Origin: Phaffia rhodozyma
Taxonomy: Eukaryota > Basidiomycota > Tremellomycetes > Cystofilobasidiales > Mrakiaceae
Direction of reading: 5' to 3'
NCBI GenBank assembly: GCA_014706385.1
Contig: JACGZH010000007.1
Coordinates: 565,501-629,500, forward strand
DNA length: 64,000 nt
Shown: positions 1-11,058 of the stretch, piece by piece
Layout: each line of letters starts with the position of its first letter
Numbering within the stretch: position 1 is the stretch's first letter
Program-made: the position numbers and the translations under genes
Notes under the pieces: generated by a model
What the model was told of the DNA's origin: nothing
The model's database searches: none
What the model saw: only the letters and a program-made list of their open reading frames with translations

Positions 1-93
1 CGTGGAAGACAAGGAAGAGGGGCTTCTCGTCTCCGTTCTTGAGCTGCTCGGCGGCGTACTCCTGGTGCTTACCGAGAATCTCGGGTCGGAGGA

Positions 94-127
<34 letters not shown>

Positions 128-1383
128 TCCGAAGGCGGCGGCGATAGAGAAGTTGGGGGAGATGGCGTTGAGGGCGGTGAAGACGTCGTAGATGTCAGCG
201 GGCTGAGTGTAGAGGGAAGCGTTATCGACGGCAGAGTTGTCGACTCCATCCTCCTCACCACCGGTGATACCGATCTCCATCTCGAGCCACTGGTTCATCT
301 TGGCCATTCGGGTGAAGTACTTGACACAGGTAGCGATGTTGTCCTCCTTGGACTCCTCAGACAAGTCGAGCATGTGGGAAGAGAACAAGGGGTATCCATG
401 CTCCTTGAAGTAGGCCTCATCAGCGTCGAGCATTCCGTCGAACCAGGGGAGGAGCTTGTGGGCACAGTGGTCGGTGTGGAGAACGACGGGGACACCGTAA
501 AGGGGAGCGACGGCTCTATTGGCAGGCGAAAGAAGGCAGGTTAGATACAAGCCGAAACAAGAGACTATAACACGATGTAAAACATCAAGACGAACCGGAT
601 GAAGTGGGCTCCGGCGATGGCTCCACCGATGGAGGCCTTCTGGTCCTTGTTGTCAATCCCCTTACCGGCGAAGCTATAGGAAGAGAAAAGGCTCGGGTCA
701 GCTGTGTATGCCATATAGGGGAGGCTAAGAAATAACAGACTCACTAAGCGGCTCCTCCCTGAGACATCTGGAGGATGATGGGAGACTTGCTGTCTCGGGC
801 GGCCTCAAGGACGGCGTTGACCTGATGGTTTTGATAAGATGGAAGACAAGATGAGAACGAAAGGACTTGACATGCCGGATATGATAGGAGGCAGACAACA
901 GCATAGACAGACGTACAACAGAGGAGGAAGTGACGTTCACGGCAGGGATGGCGTACTAAGAGATTGGAATGGTAGTGATTAAACGATTCAAGGCACAACA
1001 GATATGAGTATGAGCTGAATGTAGATTTCATAAGCAGCCCGAAAAAGGAGATCAAGAGCGCACCTTGTTGGCTCGAGCGTGCTCGAAAAGAGTTCGGGTC
1101 TGGTCACCGGTAAGGACTCCGGCCTGATGTCAGCGAGCAAATCAGAGACGAAAACGATGACCGAGATGACGGTTCGACCAGAGGTAGAGCGAATTGGAAT
1201 GATACAAAGATGGAAAAGATACGAGAAGAGAGATGGATCAGTTTCACCGTTATCAGGCAATCATCATCATCAGATGATGCCCTTCCAATCGTTGATGTCC
1301 GACTGCCAGGCACGGATCAGCAAGATGGAAGGACAACGGAGAAACGAACGTACAGGGACGACAGAAAGGGCTCCAGAAGACAT
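1..1383 (-). CDS. FBA1: Fructose-bisphosphate aldolase, class II (3' end cut by window edge)
   Basis: This is a zinc-dependent class II aldolase, which in cytosolic glycolysis and gluconeogenesis cleaves fructose-1,6-bisphosphate to DHAP and glyceraldehyde-3-phosphate. I read six exons on the minus strand: 1354-1383 (MSSGALSVVP), 1064-1123 (AGVLTGDQTRTLFEHARANK), 917-955 (YAIPAVNVTSSSV), 745-821 (ending MSQGGAA), 596-673 (FAGKGID...GGAIAGAHF) and 1-515. The last holds the zinc-site motif HTDHC, the GGEEDGVDN glycine/acidic loop and FGNVHGVYKPGN, all diagnostic of the yeast-type family. The frame joins cleanly at every junction. The C-terminal part of the protein lies beyond position 1. The first coding exon has only 10 codons, and the start was chosen because SVVP-AGVLTGD reproduces the family's N-terminal pattern across the intron. 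The upstream leader is CT-rich on the sense strand, as expected for a highly expressed gene. Confidence 0.95.
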
Positions 1384-1835
1384 GATGTGTGGGATACGGT
1401 TAGATTGAAAGGTTGGTTGGGATTGGATGTGAATTGGGTTGATGGTTGATGGTTGATGGGAGAGAAAAGAAGGATAGAACTCGAAAAAAAAGAAAAAAGA
1501 TCTCTTTGAGGGGAAAAAAAAGGGAAGGAAAAGAAGAGCAGAGAAAAGGAGAGAATTGACTTGGCGCAGCAGAAAAATTCCTAGAGAGGGAAAAAAATCG
1601 TCAGTCAACGGGAAATCTCTTTTTCCCCCACTGACATCAACATCTTTTCTGAGGTGCTCCGCATTTTTCTTTCGTCCCCGGCCTTTCATCTTGTACTTCT
1701 TCGCTTTCGTCGAACGTGCTGGAACATTCAATCTACGGTTTCTCCAGTTTTCCGTCTCTATCTCGGAGTACGCGCAGATCATGCATGTATCCTGTTCCGC
1801 TTGAGACATTCATTCATCCGTCGGGTTGGAGTGTA

Positions 1836-1884
<49 letters not shown>

Positions 1885-2309
1885 GCGTATAGTGGCAGCT
1901 GCCGTCAGCGTCTTCCCGGCGTGACGGCAGTCATCTGGTGTGCACACCGCACAGAGTTGTCACACATTCTCTTTGTCAAGCCTCACATTGGAAAGAACAA
2001 GACCCATATGATTGCACAAAAGCCGACCGGTCTCACTCTTTCCTCTCATTCTCCTTCTCATTGACATATGGCCATCTATCTCTCCGGCAAGGCAGAGGTA
2101 GTGACCGAATGGAGTCGCCAAGAGGGGGAAAAGAGAGACAAAAAAAGAGGGGGGGGATTGAGAAACAAACGGAAGCGAGATAGCAGAGATGCGTATGGAA
2201 TGATAAGGAAAGAGATATAGAAGGATAAAAGAAAGGATGAAGGGAATAGAATGAAGAAGCGGACAAAGGAAGAGAAAATAGATAGGTAAAGGTCAATAGC
2301 CAAAAGCAA
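1384..2309. promoter_or_regulatory. FBA1 promoter and leader, plus 3' region of the 14-3-3 gene
   Basis: No coding region is supported here. The part next to FBA1 (about 1440-1740) is pyrimidine-rich on the sense (minus) strand, typical of strong basidiomycete promoters. A GT-rich microsatellite lies at about 1831-1887. The stretch 2100-2300 is purine-rich on the plus strand and is probably the 3' flank of the 14-3-3 gene. Confidence 0.5.
1831..1887. repeat. GT/ATGT microsatellite
   Basis: Imperfect dinucleotide repeat: a pure (GT)n core at about 1839-1866 flanked by GTAT-interrupted units. It lies in non-coding DNA about 450 bp upstream of the FBA1 start. Confidence 0.9.
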
Positions 2310-3631
2310 TTACTCCTCCGGGGCGGGAGCCTCCTCCTCCTTGGGCTGCTCAGCCTTTGACTCCGACTCCTGCATGTCAGAGGTCCTGTTAAGATTGATG
2401 AGTAGAATACAAGTATATGCTCGTGAGCCACACATTCGCGCTGCCGTTCTAAATACAGTGGTCAAATAAATCGAGCGTACCAAAGGGTGAGGTTGTCTCG
2501 AAGAAGCTGCATGATCAAAGTCGAGTCCTTGTAGCTCTCTTCAGAAAGGGTGTCGAGCTCGGCGATAGCGTCATCGAAAGCCTGCTTGGCAAGGTGGCAA
2601 GCTCGATCGGCTAAGGGACAGGTGAAAGAGGATGTGAGAGCGTGTAAGCCCAACAAGTTCTTGTGATTTTTCTATATCATGTATTCTGGGACGTACGGGA
2701 GTTGAGGATCTCGTAGTAGAACACCGAGAAGTTAAGAGCAAGACCCAGTCGGATGGGGTGGGTAGGAGGAAGTTCGGTCATAGCAACGTCGGAAGCAGCC
2801 TTGTAAGCCTCGAGAGACTTATCAGCAGAAGTCTTACGCTTGTCACCAGCGGCGAACTCGGCAAGGTATCGGTGGTAATCTCCCATCCTAAGTATCAAAA
2901 CAGATATTGATAAGATGAGCGACGAAGTCCTCCAGTAGAACGGGCAAAAGAAAACCTGTTCGAAAAAGGTACATACATCTTGTGGTAGAAGACCTTGGAC
3001 TCGCCAGAGGCGGCAGAAGGAATGAGGTGCTTCTCAAGGACCTACATGTTCAGCGCGTGTAGATTAGTAAGGGATTCATATGATAGTACCTAGAGAAGTG
3101 AAAAAGGAAGCAAGCTTGATGGAAAGTCACATACCTCAAGGATGTCCTCACAGATCTTGGCGAGCTCAGTCTCGATCTTCTCCCTGTACGTTCGGATCAT
3201 GGTGACCTGGGTGTCGTTTCCCTTGCTCTCCTCCTTCTGCTCGATGCTGGAAACAATTCGCCAGGAAGCTCGTCGAGCACCAATCTAATAGAACAAGATT
3301 ATAACGGTCAAGATCGGTCTATGCGTAGAGTTTTCAGGGTATGAAAGGTAGTGATATATGACTTACAACGTTCTTGAAGGCAACGGAGAGGAGATTTCGC
3401 TCCTCAACAGTGAGCTCCTGGTCGGTAGAAGCAACTCGCTTCATGTGCTCGACCATCTCTGCGAGGAGAAGAGAAAACAGAAGGACAAGCACGCGGTCAG
3501 CTCCCAGGGGCTCAAGGTAGATATAAACACACAAAACCAAGAGGAAAAGAAGGAAAGAACAAACCCTCGTATCGCTCGGCCTGCTCGGCAAGCTTAGCAA
3601 GGTAGACGTTGGACTCTCGGGACTCGGACAT
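2310..3631 (-). CDS. BMH1: 14-3-3 protein
   Basis: A phosphoserine/phosphothreonine-binding 14-3-3 dimer subunit, the adaptor that binds phosphorylated client proteins in signalling. The minus-strand exons read in order: [72 protein letters not shown]; the basic phosphopeptide groove with [30 protein letters not shown]; then [52 protein letters not shown] and the acidic tail ending PAPEE. These are the two classical 14-3-3 signatures (RNLLSVAYKN-like and the [18 protein letters not shown] block). The protein is complete, about 250 residues, with six or so short introns. The stop is at 2310-2312. The start at 3631 gives the usual short N-terminus. The paralogue (BMH1 versus BMH2) cannot be told from one copy. 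Confidence 0.96.
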
Positions 3632-4915
3632 CTGGATTGATAAACAAATCGGATGAGAATCAGCATGAGCAATGTTCGAAAAGACCAAGGATCGTCCCAG
3701 TCGTAAGGAACTCATTGGGTGATAGTGAAAAGGCACAAGGACATGAATGCGTTTTTTTGTTGCACGGAGGGGATGGCCCTTAGCTGATTGGATCAAAGGC
3801 TCTTGATGAATGGAACTTCATCCGTCTGACCTCGCAGTCGGCTACTCTCCCTCAGATGGCCATCGACTATCTGACGATGCCTGCACCTCAAGCCATTCAC
3901 CCAGGAAGTATTCCAATCTATGACTCCATCTTCAACCTGGATGAGGAATATTGATTACAATAGAGAGGTATGATTGATCGGGAGGGTTATACTCACTGTG
4001 TGATGAGAAAGTGGATGAAGGAAAGAAAGATAGGCTAAAGATGCACAAAAGAAAAGAAGAAGAAAAAACATATACACAGATCAGTATTTGTGTCAGTAGA
4101 TTATCAAGGATGATACACAGAAGGTTAAAACCCCTAATCCTGTGGACATGTATCGATTCTTCCTTGATCCCCAGGGAAAGAAACGAGACACAAGGAAAGA
4201 AGGGAGATAAAGAACAACAAGGGAAAAAACAGATGCAGATAGTTGGTTTTGTTTTTTTTTGACTGATGGGGTTTGATAGATCCATCTCGTGCTTTGGTTG
4301 ATGAGACTTCTTGGGCCCGAATATAGGACGCGAGCCCGTTGGTACTATTGTATGGGAGCCTAGGAGTCTGAGTGTGAGGACCCTAATCTGCACTCCACTA
4401 AAGCCGGCCTTGCCTTCGGTCTAAACCCTTTTTTCCATCCCTGTCTCTTTCTTCCTTTTCCCTCGATTCTTTGTTTTTTTTTCTCTCTTCTTTCTTTTCT
4501 TTGTCAAGAAAAAAAGACACTTGAAAGAGAGAAAGAAAGTCCTGATGGCCATAACGAAAAGTGAAAAGCTCAGACGACTTTCAACCATCAAGAAGAGACA
4601 CTCACTTGGAAGGATGGACAAGGGAGAAGGAGAGAACGATGTGGAGAAGAGAGGAGAGAAAGACAGGCTGAGATGGGTTTGGTTCTTTCCCTTTGCCCGC
4701 TTTCCTTGCTTCTGGCTACGCGCGACCCCGTTCCCCACTCTCGCCACGTCCGCAGACTACTTTGCGCACAGCTTATCGAGCTTTCGTTTTGTAACCAGGT
4801 AGACAAGAGGAAAAAACGGCTGGTCCGATCGAACGTAACCACTTCACGCATGTCCGGATATCCATGTGAATGCTCGATGACTTTATGTCAGTTCAGAGCG
4901 ACCGCTTCTATCATT
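3632..4915. promoter_or_regulatory. Long intergenic region upstream of the 14-3-3 gene
   Basis: About 1.3 kb between the 14-3-3 start and the COQ8 stop. It is mostly pyrimidine-rich on the minus strand (4000-4660), consistent with a long leader or promoter for the 14-3-3 gene, possibly with a leader intron. The only protein-like stretch is the short plus-strand frame at 3785-3954, listed separately. Nothing else supported. Confidence 0.4.
3785..3954 (+). pseudogene. Possible hAT-family transposase C-terminal relic
   Basis: A short open stretch between an in-frame TAG and a TGA reads KALDEWNFIRLTSQ..., then LPQMAIDYLTMPA, and ends FNLDEEY. The block W-x(11)-LPQMAIDYLTMPA resembles the hAT dimerisation domain, in which a Trp-containing segment is followed by (L/F)Px(L/M)AxDYLxIPA. 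The region after PA does not keep the usual ER-x-FS. There is no upstream exon, no start and no recognisable terminal inverted repeat nearby, so if real it is a dead fragment. The similarity is by eye only; it may be chance or an exon of something else. Confidence 0.35.
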
Positions 4916-7593
4916 TCATATTTGGTAGCTTCGCTCAACTTCTTCCCACAGTTCTGCACAAGGCACCTTGGCTTTCAGCTTGGTACATAACAAGAACGCC
5001 CCACTCAGCTTCCGATTCAACGAATACGTCTCTGGAGGAGGCGGAGTCAACCGATGACGAAGCATCGTGGGAATATGAGCTTTGACCTGAATCATCGGCA
5101 CATGATACGGCAAGACAAAACTCAGTGAGGTATAGATCGCGAATGATGGCAAAAGATTTTTTCGAGTGCGAATACAGCCAAGACATACCTGTTCAGCAAT
5201 CGTTTGGTGGGTAAAATCAAACAGGTCCGTTCCTGAAGTCGTGCGTCGGAAGGGAGCTGTAAGATCGATCGAAAGATTAACCAAGCAATAAGGAGTGTCA
5301 GATGTATGCCTGCCCGTGTTCTTCTATAAAAACACAATACATACAAGCTACAAGAGACATTGACTCCAGATGGGCCGAAAGCATTTCCTAGAGATAGCAC
5401 GCAAAAGTTAGCTAGCCATACACCAAACGATGGTGAACTTGCAGATGTAGTGAACAAACTGACAGGTTCCTCCTCTCCCGTCAGATATTTCAACCTCAAG
5501 CTGTATTTTTCCATCTCTGCTTTGTCCCCCGAGACAGCTGCGCGGAGAAGACAGAACCAGTTGTCCATAAACTCCTTCGAGTATTCTCTGGTCGCTCCAA
5601 AGTCGATCAACTCGATCTATAGATGAATGGATAAACACGTATAGTTTCGACAAGATCAATGAACATTCACATAAAACACACGTTGCGCATGACAAGGGCA
5701 ACATCATGAGCACACGGAAATTACTGACCTGTTGGGTCTTTTCATTCCACAAGAAGTTGGAGTAGTTCGGGTCGGTCTGCATAAGCCTGAACTCGAAAAG
5801 CTCTCGAAGGCATAACGAAAGGATACTGGACCCAATCTATCGTTACCAAAAAAGAACACCGACAAAGCGAGTAAAGATTAGACATTCACTTGGTCATGTA
5901 ACAAATGACAACAGGTACCTACCTTATCCCTCATCTCTTGGCTAAGCCCCTTGACCTGACTGATCGGCTTTCCTTCCATAAATTCCATCGTCAGCACTCT
6001 GTCCGAGCTCAAGGCATCCACGATCCTTGGGACTTTGAATAGTGACTTCTCTCCATCTTTCTCAATCAGCTCGCCAAAATTTTTCACGCATTGAGCCTCT
6101 CGGACATAATCACACTCATCCTCCAACTCTCCCTTCATCACTTTCATCGTGCTGCCGAGGAACAGACCCTTAGGAAGTATAGCGGATGTCTTCAGGAGAA
6201 GCCCTATGTTAGATAGATCAGAAGCGATGGAGGAGGCTACCCCAGGAAACTGAATCTTCACAGCGACCTTGAAGTCTTCAGGAGACGAAGGAGGTGAATA
6301 AGGCGCGGAGACAGTACCGAGGTGTACTTGGCCAATAGAGGCAGACGCGATGGGAACGGGTGAAAAGGTCTGGAATTTCTCTTCCCAATCGGCTCCCAGC
6401 TCAGCAGACATCACTTTCTGCACCACCAAACAGACCGACAGGTTCAGATGAATTCATCGTTGAAATGAAACACATGCGAACCCAGAACTTCAGAGTCATC
6501 GGAATCAATTGAATAAGACTCACTCGCATCTGCCAATCAGGCATGTAATCCGCACCCGCCTGTACCCGACGCAAGACCTGCTCCAATGCCTCAGGTAAGG
6601 TGCCCGACTCCTGAATACTCAAAAACTGGCCCAACTTGAGCGCCGCACCCCTCATTCTTCCTAGCTTGTCCACTAGACGCTCGATGTTTGCTTCCGAGAG
6701 GAAAACTGACTGCTGAGTAGACGAGGATGTTCCGGTCGTTCTTCGGACAGCTTCCGAAGCAGCTCCCCATGTCAGAGAAGTTGCCAGAGATCCGTAATGA
6801 AACAATCGACCAATTCGTGAGGATGGCACCCGAGAGGCCTTGAGAACTGGAACAAGCTGAAAAGTACAAAGGAACATCCATCATCAGTGAGTTAAAATTA
6901 CGGTGAAGCGGAGAAGAATGCTCGCACTTCTTCCTTCACAGCTTCAGGAAGCTGGTTGATATTCAGAACAACATCCGAACTAAGCACCTCCTCGACAGTA
7001 GAAGCTGTTGGCTTGGTAGTGTTCTCAGATATGATCGGTTGAGATACAGATTCTGTTGACGTTGTTGCAAGTTTGGGTTCCGATGACAACGACACTGATG
7101 TCTCCGAAGTTTGCAGCGGGGAGGAAACACTATTTTGGGGCGGCTGAAGCGTCCCTTCCACAGATTCCGTCGGTTTCGCCACAGATGTTGTAGGAGCAGA
7201 AACCTTAGAAGACAAGACGGGTGAATGACTGTCCAACCCAAAAGAACGAGGAAGGGCAAAAGAAGGTCTGTTTGAATCGATCTTTGATCGGTCCAAGCTA
7301 CCTTCCGACGCATAGAGATCGCTCAAGGCAGAGGCTCCGGATATCTGTGGGGTCGCTGTGACCTCCTGGTCAAGAGTAGATCTGATATGTGTTGGAGTGA
7401 GATTTGAAGAGTGCAGTGTAGAGACCGAAGGAGGTTCCTCGTAGATCGTAGATGGTCGAGTAGCTTTGAGGCTGGTGATTCGAGCAGCGGTAAGCGTTGC
7501 TGCCAGATCGCTTCCTTGAAGACGAAGACCTTTTTTGAAGATGAGAGCACCTCCTCGAGCGGCCGACTGAAGATCAAGAAGGCCTTTAATCAT
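4916..7593 (-). CDS. COQ8: ABC1/COQ8/ADCK atypical kinase for coenzyme Q biosynthesis
   Basis: UbiB-family atypical kinase/ATPase of the mitochondrial inner membrane that supports the coenzyme Q biosynthetic complex. The N-terminal ~220 residues ([20 protein letters not shown]...) are low complexity, Ser/Thr rich and without acidic runs, compatible with a mitochondrial import and linker region. Then come [20 protein letters not shown], the family hallmark KLGQFLSIQ (KxGQ), the alanine-rich loop [12 protein letters not shown], the catalytic lysine strand [35 protein letters not shown], the catalytic-loop equivalent [12 protein letters not shown] and the metal-binding [15 protein letters not shown]. 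The C-terminus has [19 protein letters not shown] followed by a tail rich in Leu and Lys ending ERSYQI. At least seven exons join in frame. The stop is at 4916-4918. The usual fungal DPNW is DPNY here and the usual AAAS of the loop is ASAS, both conservative. Confidence 0.93.
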
Positions 7594-7913
7594 CTAAGAA
7601 TAGAACTAGGGAGACGTGCAATAAAAGAGAAACTGTGGAACGATATTGAACCAGATGGTTTGATGCTTGAATAGCGACTTGCTTTTCGGTTGAATTAGAA
7701 GAGCAAATGAGCCCACGGTTGGTCGTCGATGATGAAACTCGACATTGGTTAGTAACGACCGACATTGGTGAAATAATCATAAATCACTATTGTCTCTTGT
7801 CCTCTCTATATTCCCTCTGCCAGAATGGTCGTGGCCTTCTGGTCTGATATTTATATGGACTCAAGTATGCATTCGACATAGCGGGAGGTGTTTCGAATGC
7901 TGGGGGCAACTGA
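7594..7913. promoter_or_regulatory. COQ8 upstream region / SPB4 3' region
   Basis: 320 bp between the COQ8 start and the SPB4 stop (tandem, same strand). I see no coding signal; it must hold the SPB4 3' end and the COQ8 promoter. Confidence 0.4.
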
Positions 7914-10481
7914 TCATAGATCTGTGAAATCCATTCCTCCCATATCCTTCTCTTTGGCTTTTCTCTCATCTTGCTTCCTACGCTTAGTTTCTCTAACTAA
8001 TTCCTTCCAGTCTTGTACTTCCTCCTCACTCCCGTCGCTATCGTCCTTCTCTTCGGCGTCGACTTGGCCCTCTCCATCTTTATCTTGGTGGCTGTTTTTC
8101 TCCTCGACTGCCGCTTGCTTCTCTCTCGCTCGCTTCAATGCCTTCTTTTCCTTTCTAGCCTCTTTTTCTGTCTTCGACGAGAGCTTGTTGGACCAAGCTA
8201 CAGCCGGTGTCGAGCTCGGACGGACGACCTTCGGTTTCGGAGGGTTCTTCTTTGCTTCTTCCAGTTCAGTCAATCGCTGAGTTTCTCTAGGTTTGGATGC
8301 ATAGGAGTAGGCGTCCCACTTGAAGAACAAATGAATGCGGAGTTAGTATTGACTATGTGACATTCAGAGCAACGGAGAGGTCGAGACATAACTCACGTCG
8401 ACGACTGCGTCCTTCCAATCAACAGGGTGTACCACCCCGTCTGAAGGCTCTTTCTCCTTTAGACTCTCCACTTTCTTTCTCCACAGCTTGACCTCCGGAC
8501 CACCTGGCATTCGCAACAGGCCGAAATCTGTGGCAAGCCCACCCAAGTCGAGGTCTCCAATCCGGAAGATGAACGCTGCTTCGTGTTTTGAGTACGCCCG
8601 CAAGAAAGAGACAAATGCTTTGAGTGAACGATCGTGTAAATCTCGGTCTTGCATTAGGATGGATCGAAGGGCGAGGAGACTCGGGGAGGTCTCGGCCGGG
8701 ATGTTGGTGGAAGAAGAGGAAGCAGCAAGAGATGGTGTTGATTGAGGGTAAGGCTGTAACGGGATTTTTCGCAAGTTTAAGAACTCGACATAATCCTCCT
8801 CCCGTCCTTCGCCCAATAGAATCAATGCACGTCCCTTTCGGCCTGCTCTAGCCGTTCGACCAGCTCGATGAGAAAAGTTCTTGGGGTCAACCGGAGGGTC
8901 GTACTGGATGACCATATCAACGTCGGGCAGGTCGAGCCCTCGAGCAGCGACATCTGTGCAGAGCAGGACGGATGGCGAAAGTGGCGTAGAGGTTTGGGTA
9001 GAGAACGAATCTAGAGTCGTCGTTCGTGATGCAGGCGGGAGATGACCATGTAGGGAGAACAGAGTGAACTTCTTGAGAGAGGGATGTTTCGATAGAACCT
9101 GAGAGATCAAAAGACAATGAAGTAAATCATATCCAAGTTATGATTCCAAGTGATTAGTTTTGGGAAGCATCCGTACGAGGGAAAATGAACGACTGACTCT
9201 ATAAAAGTAATCGACAGCTGCACATGTCGCCATGTAGACGATAAACTTGCAAGCTCCCTCGCCTTCAACGAGCTCTTCTGATTGACCATCAGGCTCTTCG
9301 AGTCCAACGCCGTTCATAGCCTTGGCCCGCTCCTTCTCCAAGATCCGTATCAAGGTCTCCATCTTCTGACCCGGCTTGCAAGCGAGGTACATGTTCTTAA
9401 GACTCGCCGGCGTTCGGCGCTCCCTAGTCTGTTGACCGGACGGCTCACCCGACGCGGACGGAAGGGCTCGTCTTCTGGACTCCACTTTAACAACGATCCG
9501 GACGGGATTTCGAAGTCCCACACGCACAAGCTCGGACAAGCCTTCGGTCATGGTTGCGGAGAACAGACCGGTCCGACGTTGCTTGGGCAGATGGTGAAGG
9601 ATCTTGGTGAGTGTGGGTGAGAATCCTAAGTCAAGAAGTCTAAGTGTTGTAAGAGCATAAGGGTGGTCAATAAATGGCTAGGCCGACTAAGTTCAAGCGC
9701 ATATCTTTATGATTGATAGCATACCTATCGGCCTCGTCCATAACGAGGACTTCCAACTCGGAACATCTGACCAGGCCCTTCACTCGTCTACCTAGAAGGA
9801 ACTCTTCTACTCGACCAGGTGTACCGATCGCGATTACTGCCTCGGTATCCAAGAACCTAGCGAGGTCCTGGGCCGGAGTACTTTCTTTGCTTGAGATGAG
9901 TAAGAGCGGCGGAGGGAGCGGACAGGGCTCTGACGAGCTATCTGTTCCGTCTGTCAAGCTAGACGACGGAGCCGGAGGAGGGGTGAGAAACAGAGAAAAG
10001 ACAGCATGGATCTGAGAGGCAAGCTCTCTTGTAGGTGAGATGATGAGTGCGCCGAGTTGACCTTTCTGATAGGGTGTTTCTGCCTGACGACGAAGGAGAC
10101 GTTCGATGATAGGCAACACGAAGGCGAGCGTCTTGCCAGAGCCGGTGACCGCCTAAACGGTGTTCGTTCCTCAGAATTAGCATCCGGCGACCTGTTTCCG
10201 AGGGAAAGAAGAAACGAACGAACCTCAACTACGACGTCCTTATTCCCCATAAAGATAGGGATGACGGATGCTTGGACAGGGGTCATTTGTTCATAATGAA
10301 GATCCTGTATACGTTGTGACCTAAGATCGTGAAGAACAAGACTGTTAGCCCTGGGATGATTGAAAGGATACATCGGACGGAACGAACGCAGAGGAGAAAG
10401 CAAGACTGACACCCATGATGTGAGAGGCTGTTTTAACGAGGACCACTTTCCTGCGAATGAAGGAGCAGAAGCGAGGGCCAT
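7914..10481 (-). CDS. SPB4: DEAD-box ATP-dependent RNA helicase, Spb4/DDX55 type
   Basis: A nucleolar DEAD-box helicase acting in 60S ribosomal subunit assembly, by family. Seen in order: short N-terminus [21 protein letters not shown] motif region [18 protein letters not shown]; motif I AVTGSGKT; Ia SPTRELASQ; Ib GTPGR; II VMDEADR followed by [15 protein letters not shown] ([11 protein letters not shown]); then [21 protein letters not shown] and [14 protein letters not shown] (motifs V and VI). The C-terminal block [20 protein letters not shown], then [12 protein letters not shown], is the Spb4/DDX55-specific extension and separates this from other DEAD-box proteins. A long Lys/Glu tail ends MGGMDFTDL. 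About seven exons. Motif Ia and the helicase core are split by a Ser/Pro-rich insert (about 40 residues) between TRELASQ and GTPGR. The start at 10481 is preceded by in-frame stops. Confidence 0.92.
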
Positions 10482-11058
10482 TATCTTTGATTAAGCCCAG
10501 TGGATTTTGAATCGAACTGAGGTCAACTAAAGTTGGACGATTCAAGACTGAGAGAAGGTTAAACGAAAGTTTTAAGTATTGTCCCGGTACTTACTCTAAT
10601 GGATTAGCACAAACACTAGGAAATGTTTGTAGTAAGCGAATAGAGAGTTCTCTGAATACATGGTTGTTAGGGTTATGCTTTGGCAGGGCAGACCTCCAAT
10701 ATCGAAGCAAACAACCGAGTGGCCTTCTCCAGTTTAACCAATGGGGTTGCCATCGATCTGTTGTTGATACAGAGTATGGCAAGATGAAGGGAAGAAAAGA
10801 CATTGTTCTCTGCCGTTAGTACGTTGAGAACACAGTAACAAGGAGAAGAGAGACAGAAAGAACATAGTGAAAGACAGAGAAGGTAGACAAAACAAAGCAA
10901 AAAAGAACAAAGCCAAAACACCCTCGCTCGAAGATTGTCTCTTTCCCGCTCGGTTGTGTCCTCTTTTCCTTCCCACATCCCACCATCTTTTCCTCGGTCT
11001 CTTCAGCAGATCTCTCCAACCCTCTTGTTCTCTCTTCCTCCTCTACAGTCATCAAAGG
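10482..11058. promoter_or_regulatory. Divergent SPB4 / SET1 promoter region
   Basis: 577 bp between two divergent starts. The SET1-proximal 150 bp are strongly CT-rich on the plus strand (a likely leader). No RNA gene or repeat seen. Confidence 0.45.
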
